In this document: positions 60,534 through 64,000 of the stretch, one piece after another | How positions within the stretch are numbered: the first letter of the stretch is position 1 | How the letters are laid out: the number at the start of each line of letters is the position of its first letter | Origin: Treponema sp. | Lineage (GTDB): Bacteria > Spirochaetota > Spirochaetia > Treponematales > Treponemataceae | Reading direction: 5' to 3' | Assembly (NCBI GenBank): GCA_017449285.1 | Contig: JAFSJX010000043.1 | Span: 99,514 to 163,513, forward strand | DNA: 64,000 nt | The notes under the pieces: model-generated | Databases searched by the model: none | Seen by the model: only the letters and a program-made list of their open reading frames with translations | Told to the model about the DNA's origin: nothing | Position numbers and translations under genes: made by a program

Positions 60534-62690
60534 ATGAAACAAATCGACCCACATATACAGCGCATCATCTCTTGGCGAGAAAGTTTTGCCACGTTGCCGG
60601 ACACCCATTTTTTCGAGTTGATTCGGATGTATCTGGGCGAAGTGCATACGCCGTACAACAAGCCCAAGTTGATTGAAGAATTGGGAGCGTTCCTGCGCAA
60701 AGAAGAGAACCGCCGCACGCTGGTAAGCCTTTTGAGCGAGAGCGACGTGCAGTTGATTTGCGCGGTTCACTTTATTCAGAATGCCACGCAGGAAAAGGTG
60801 GCGCAGTTTTTTGCGGGGGAATACAGTTTTGCGACGGTGTATGAGCGACTTCTGAATCTGGAAGAACGGCTCATTGTATACCGCCACGGAGACAAGCAGA
60901 CGGGAAAAACGATTATCAGTCTGAATCCGATGCTGGAAGATGTGCTTGCCCCATTTATCAGCCGCTCGGTTCTGCTTGTGCCGCCGACACTTGCGGAAAC
61001 AAACCAGTCAGTGGCGGATGGACTTTCGCCAGAACTGCTTGCAGCATTCATTTCGTTTTTATATGCCACTCCCGATGTGTGCAAGGCAGACGGTTCATTT
61101 AAAAAGCGGACGGTGGCGGCATTAGAAACGCTTTTTCCTGACAAAACTGAATTGTTACATTGCGTGACGCTTGGTTTTTTAAATCTTTCTATATTAAAGG
61201 AAGATGATACGGGCTTTGTGCTTGACCGCTCAAAACTTGACCAGTTTGCGGCTTTGGACGAAATCACCCAGTACACGCTTTTGTGCGTGGCTTCGCAGGG
61301 GCGGTTCAGCAGAAGCGGATTGGTACGCCAAGCACAACTTTTGCTTTCGGTGGCAGAAGAAATTGGCGTGGCAGGTTGTACACGGACGGGTCTCCTTCGC
61401 ATGGCATTTTTGATTTCCGAAAAGGACAATGATATTCCTGGTATCGCACCAATTGGGCAGACGAGCCGTTTTGCGTCCATGCTTTCCCGTTCGCGCGAAA
61501 ATGACGTATTTACAGGCGGCGATGTCGTTTCGATGATGGACAGGCTGATTGACATTGCAGTGCTGACAGGAATCTTTTCGGAAAAAGGAAGGACTGCGGA
61601 CGGAGAGACGGTTTTTGTGCAGGGAAGCGCATTGACTTCTGTACCGCGTCCGAAAGAGCCGCCGTTTCCCAAAGTGCTGAACATTGACGCAGGATTTTCC
61701 GTAACGCTGCTTCCAGGACTTCCGCTTTGCGCGCTCATTCCGCTGGTACAGTGCATGGATTTGGTGCAGTACGACACGGCGGCACAGTTTGAGATTTCAA
61801 AAAAATCAGTGATGCATGCGTTTGATGCAGGAATGAATTGGCGGCAAATCGGTGATATGCTGGAAAACAACAGTCCCTACAATCTGCCACAAAATTTGCG
61901 GGTATCGCTGGAAGACTGGGGCAACGCCTATTCCTCTGCAACGCTTTACAAAGGATATGTCCTACAGGTAAACACGGAGAATGCCAGCGCACTGGAACAC
62001 AATCCCGCAATCTCCCGCCACATTGCCGCAACGCTCGCCCCAGGAATCTATCTGCTTGATGTAGAATCTGACATACAGGCAAAGGGCTTAATCGCTCAAA
62101 GCAATATTGATTTTATCGGCAAAATCAAAAGCGCGGAAAAACCGCAGGTCAGCGCAGGATTCCCCGACTTGTGTTTTGAAAAGAAAACGACCATTGTGCA
62201 AAATCGAAATGACAACACGCAAGATAATGTATGGCAAAATCCTCAGCCACCCTCTCCCTTTTCCTCTGAATCTGACCGCAACGCTCATTTTTCTGCGATG
62301 CGCTCTGAACTGGAAAAACTAAATTTGCTTCCCGAACAGAAAGAAGGTCTTCTGGATCGCATTGAGCGCAAAATCGTCCTGAACCCTGTGCAGTTAAGAG
62401 GCGACAGCGTGCGGCTTGAGCGCATCGAGGCAAGCGGAATGGATTTTTCGGGCAAAGTGCATGTCATCGAGAGTGCGATTTCTTCTGACAACATGGTAGA
62501 ACTGGAATACGAGAATCCCAACGACCCAGAGGGAGACGGCGTAGTAATCGTGGGAAATCCGCTCGGCACAGAAAAACTGGACGGAGACGCACTCATCCGC
62601 ATTGAACTGATTCCCCAGCACGAGGAAAAATTATTCTCCATTGGAAAAGCACGGCTCGTCAGACGGATTCGTGGCTCTGTACTGAAATGA
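60534..62690 (+). CDS. Helicase-associated protein (XPB/Ssl2 N-terminal-domain type)
   Basis: A 718-residue, largely helical partner of the XPB helicase. The N-terminal third looks like stacked winged-helices (LGEVHTPYNKPKLIEELGAF, NATQEKVAQFF). The middle (about 370-530: LNIDAGFSVTLLPGLPL) fits the Helicase_C_3 (XPB/Ssl2) domain. The last 75 residues (NMVELEYENPNDPEGDGV...ELIPQHEEKLFSI) resemble a WYL-like ligand/DNA sensor. It starts 0 nt after the helicase stop. The pairing suggests a two-protein DNA-unwinding machine; its exact function is unproven. Confidence 0.85.
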   Translation: MKQIDPHIQRIISWRESFATLPDTHFFELIRMYLGEVHTPYNKPKLIEELGAFLRKEENRRTLVSLLSESDVQLICAVHFIQNATQEKVAQFFAGEYSFATVYERLLNLEERLIVYRHGDKQTGKTIISLNPMLEDVLAPFISRSVLLVPPTLAETNQSVADGLSPELLAAFISFLYATPDVCKADGSFKKRTVAALETLFPDKTELLHCVTLGFLNLSILKEDDTGFVLDRSKLDQFAALDEITQYTLLCVASQGRFSRSGLVRQAQLLLSVAEEIGVAGCTRTGLLRMAFLISEKDNDIPGIAPIGQTSRFASMLSRSRENDVFTGGDVVSMMDRLIDIAVLTGIFSEKGRTADGETVFVQGSALTSVPRPKEPPFPKVLNIDAGFSVTLLPGLPLCALIPLVQCMDLVQYDTAAQFEISKKSVMHAFDAGMNWRQIGDMLENNSPYNLPQNLRVSLEDWGNAYSSATLYKGYVLQVNTENASALEHNPAISRHIAATLAPGIYLLDVESDIQAKGLIAQSNIDFIGKIKSAEKPQVSAGFPDLCFEKKTTIVQNRNDNTQDNVWQNPQPPSPFSSESDRNAHFSAMRSELEKLNLLPEQKEGLLDRIERKIVLNPVQLRGDSVRLERIEASGMDFSGKVHVIESAISSDNMVELEYENPNDPEGDGVVIVGNPLGTEKLDGDALIRIELIPQHEEKLFSIGKARLVRRIRGSVLK

Positions 62691-62693
62691 GTG

Positions 62694-62999
62694 CTACACT
62701 TTGAACTGGTCAATCTGATTTCCGATTTTGATGATGGAGTCTTTGACTTGCTCGGAGATTGAGGGGTCTTGCAAGGTAGACGTATTTGCCAGCACATCGA
62801 GCATGTGAAATTTTCGGTCGTTTTCCTGCTTAACCTGCTGGGCAATTTTTTCCGAAATAGTGGTGATGGCATCTTCCACCGAACGCTCCAGCGCGGAGTT
62901 TGAAATCTTGTAGGCGATAATTCCCAGAAGCAGGGATGACACAACGATGATACCGAGAAGCAGTATCAGCAGTTTGGTTTTGATGCTCTTGATTTTCAT
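62694..62999 (-). pseudogene. Truncated methyl-accepting chemotaxis protein (N-terminal part)
   Basis: A 101-residue fragment with the start of an MCP: basic N-terminus, one membrane helix (about 9-28), then the signal-sensor helix (NSALERSVEDAITTISEKIAQQVKQ...). Full-length receptors run on for several hundred residues with a dCache, HAMP and signalling domain. Here a stop comes at residue 101, next to the XPB partner's stop, and nothing of the remainder is present. It may express a membrane-anchored stub. Confidence 0.7.
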
Positions 63000-63146
63000 G
63001 GTGACCTTCTTTTGCGATTATAAAAATAATCTTACTCTTATGGTACACCACAAACGGAGATAGCACAACGATTTTTTCTTCTAGAGTTGGGGCGGTGGCT
63101 CGTATCGGGCAAAACAGTCGATTTGATTGATTTTGCTGAAAACGAT

Positions 63147-63247
63147 GGGCGTACCCGCCGACAGGTCGGCGGTCAGGCTTTCCGCACTTCCGCGCTAGCC
63201 GCGCTCCATTCCTCCGCTACGCTACGGAACGCCTACGGCGGTACTCC
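63147..63247 (-). repeat. Interspersed repeat, CCCCGAAGTACCG-related, reverse copy
   Basis: Read on the minus strand it begins GGAGTACCGCC, passes through alternating AGCG/GCGG hairpin units and ends GGCGGGTACGCCC. It shares order and end motifs with 48848-48926 and 22281-22382, though identity is lower. It fills the gap between the MCP remnant and the BspA-like gene. Confidence 0.5.
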
Positions 63248-63275
63248 AATCCTTAACGCTCGCTAACCAGAAGAA

Positions 63276-64000
63276 TCATTCGCCTGTGTAGTTGTAGACG
63301 ATTGTTGCGTTTGTCAGCTGATTGTTATAAGAGCCAATGTTTATTGCTTTCCATTGCGTTGCGCTTCCACGGTAATTTACTGTTATTAGTGTATAGCACT
63401 CATAGAATGCATAGTTCCCTATGATCGTCACGTCGGCGGGTATCGTGATGCTGGTAAGACCGCTGCACTCGGAGAACGCAGACTTTCTTATAATCGTCAC
63501 GCCAGTGCCTATCGTCACGCTGGTAAGCCCGCTGCACCCGGAGAACGCAGAGTTCCCTATGCTGGTCACGCTGTCGGGTATCGTGATGCTCATAAGCTCG
63601 CCGCACCCGGAGAACGCCCAGTCCCCTATGCTCGTCACACCGTCGCCTATCGTCACGCTGGTAAGCCCGCTGCAGCCACGGAACGCCTCGTTCCCTATGC
63701 TCGTCACACCGTCGGGTATCGTGACGCTGGTAAGCCCGCTACACCCGGAGAACGCAGAGTCCCCTATGTTGGTCACGCTGTCGGGTATCGTGACGCTGGT
63801 AAGCCCGCTGCAGCCACGGAACGCAGAGCTCCCTATGCTGGTCACGCTGTCGGGTATCGTGATGCTGGTAAGCTCGCCGCACCCGAAGAACGCCCCGTCC
63901 CCTATGCTGGTCACGCTGTCGGGTATCGTGATGCTGGTAAGCCCGCTGCACCAGGAGAGCGCATAGCTCCCTATGCTGGTCACGCTGTCGGGTATGGTGA
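63276..64000 (-). CDS. BspA-like leucine-rich repeat protein (N-terminus outside window)
   Basis: The C-terminal 240 or so residues of a surface protein made of about eight 23-residue TpLRR/LRR_5 repeats (SVTSIGDGAFFGCGELTSI type), followed by a 35-residue cap (ITVNYRGSATQWKAINIGS). The frame is open to the right edge of the window, so the start lies beyond it. Such proteins mediate adhesion in oral and gut treponemes. Repeats are nearly identical at DNA level (69-bp period). Confidence 0.9.
   Translation of the reverse strand, partial: TIPDSVTSIGSYALSWCSGLTSITIPDSVTSIGDGAFFGCGELTSITIPDSVTSIGSSAFRGCSGLTSVTIPDSVTNIGDSAFSGCSGLTSVTIPDGVTSIGNEAFRGCSGLTSVTIGDGVTSIGDWAFSGCGELMSITIPDSVTSIGNSAFSGCSGLTSVTIGTGVTIIRKSAFSECSGLTSITIPADVTIIGNYAFYECYTLITVNYRGSATQWKAINIGSYNNQLTNATIVYNYTGE

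Noticed and set aside
63421..63966. 181-residue plus-strand open frame opposite the BspA-like gene
   Set aside because: It is the antisense of an in-frame 69-bp repeat, so an open frame is expected; residues merely mirror the repeat and there is no promoter or ribosome site.
63300..64000. Regular 69-bp repeats as possible CRISPR or satellite
   Set aside because: They encode TpLRR units with preserved frame; no spacer structure.

Overview
The window looks like chromosomal DNA of a spirochaete, most likely a Treponema from a gut, rumen or oral community. I infer this from the combination of content, not from a database match. Pointers are 23-residue BspA/TpLRR leucine-rich repeat proteins, lipoproteins with relaxed lipoboxes, fliS followed by a FlgN-like gene, an XPB-type helicase paired with a large helicase-associated protein, a Gld-type ABC cluster ending in a DUF4340-like protein, and a MurE whose substrate motif is not the diaminopimelate form. 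Base composition is mixed and mid-range, apart from one very AT-rich island at about 15.0-16.7 kb. No rRNA, tRNA, CRISPR array, transposase or prophage module was seen.

Layout. 0-7.5 kb: a PAP2-like hypothetical cut by the window edge, queD and murE (translationally coupled), a one-TM protein with a kinase-like shape, a secreted esterase, and a biotin-dependent carboxyltransferase under a perfect consensus promoter. 7.6-14.9 kb (minus strand): a hypothetical, a lipoprotein, then a tightly coupled four-gene unit (Sel1-like protein; TPR/coiled-coil/TM/ankyrin protein; triple AAA+ ATPase with a zinc ribbon; second zinc-ribbon protein), which is the best candidate for an undescribed system. 15.0-16.9 kb: AT-rich membrane protein and gene remnants. 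16.9-20.6 kb: heterodimeric ABC exporter. 20.6-26.7 kb: nucleic-acid enzymes (NYN RNase-like, DEDD exonuclease-like, 2H phosphoesterase-Vsr fusion, Nudix hydrolase, UvrD helicase). 26.7-32.3 kb: rimO, RodZ-like, LolA-like and ftsH. 32.4-41.6 kb: fliS, FlgN-like, lipase-like lipoprotein, uvrB and the Gld-type ABC cluster. 41.7-53.2 kb: purB, a solute-binding protein, COG0523 GTPase, ybaK, GlsB-like protein, prmC, gatA, gatC, a zinc-site membrane protein, an EAL protein and a dicarboxylate/amino-acid symporter. 53.2-64 kb: SDR-like hypothetical, toxin-antitoxin pair, XRE regulator, a 1007-residue repeat lipoprotein, the XPB pair, a truncated chemotaxis receptor and a BspA-like protein running off the end.

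Two genome-wide themes stand out. First, many genes here have a -10 hexamer (often extended, TGn) only 6-8 nt before the start codon and no Shine-Dalgarno sequence, so leaderless transcription appears common. Second, several families of small palindromic repeats are scattered through the window. One forms a nested hairpin whose outer stem changes sequence but keeps pairing in four copies. Another lies in frame inside rimO and at the 3' end of ftsH. A third may be embedded in the 2H-Vsr gene.
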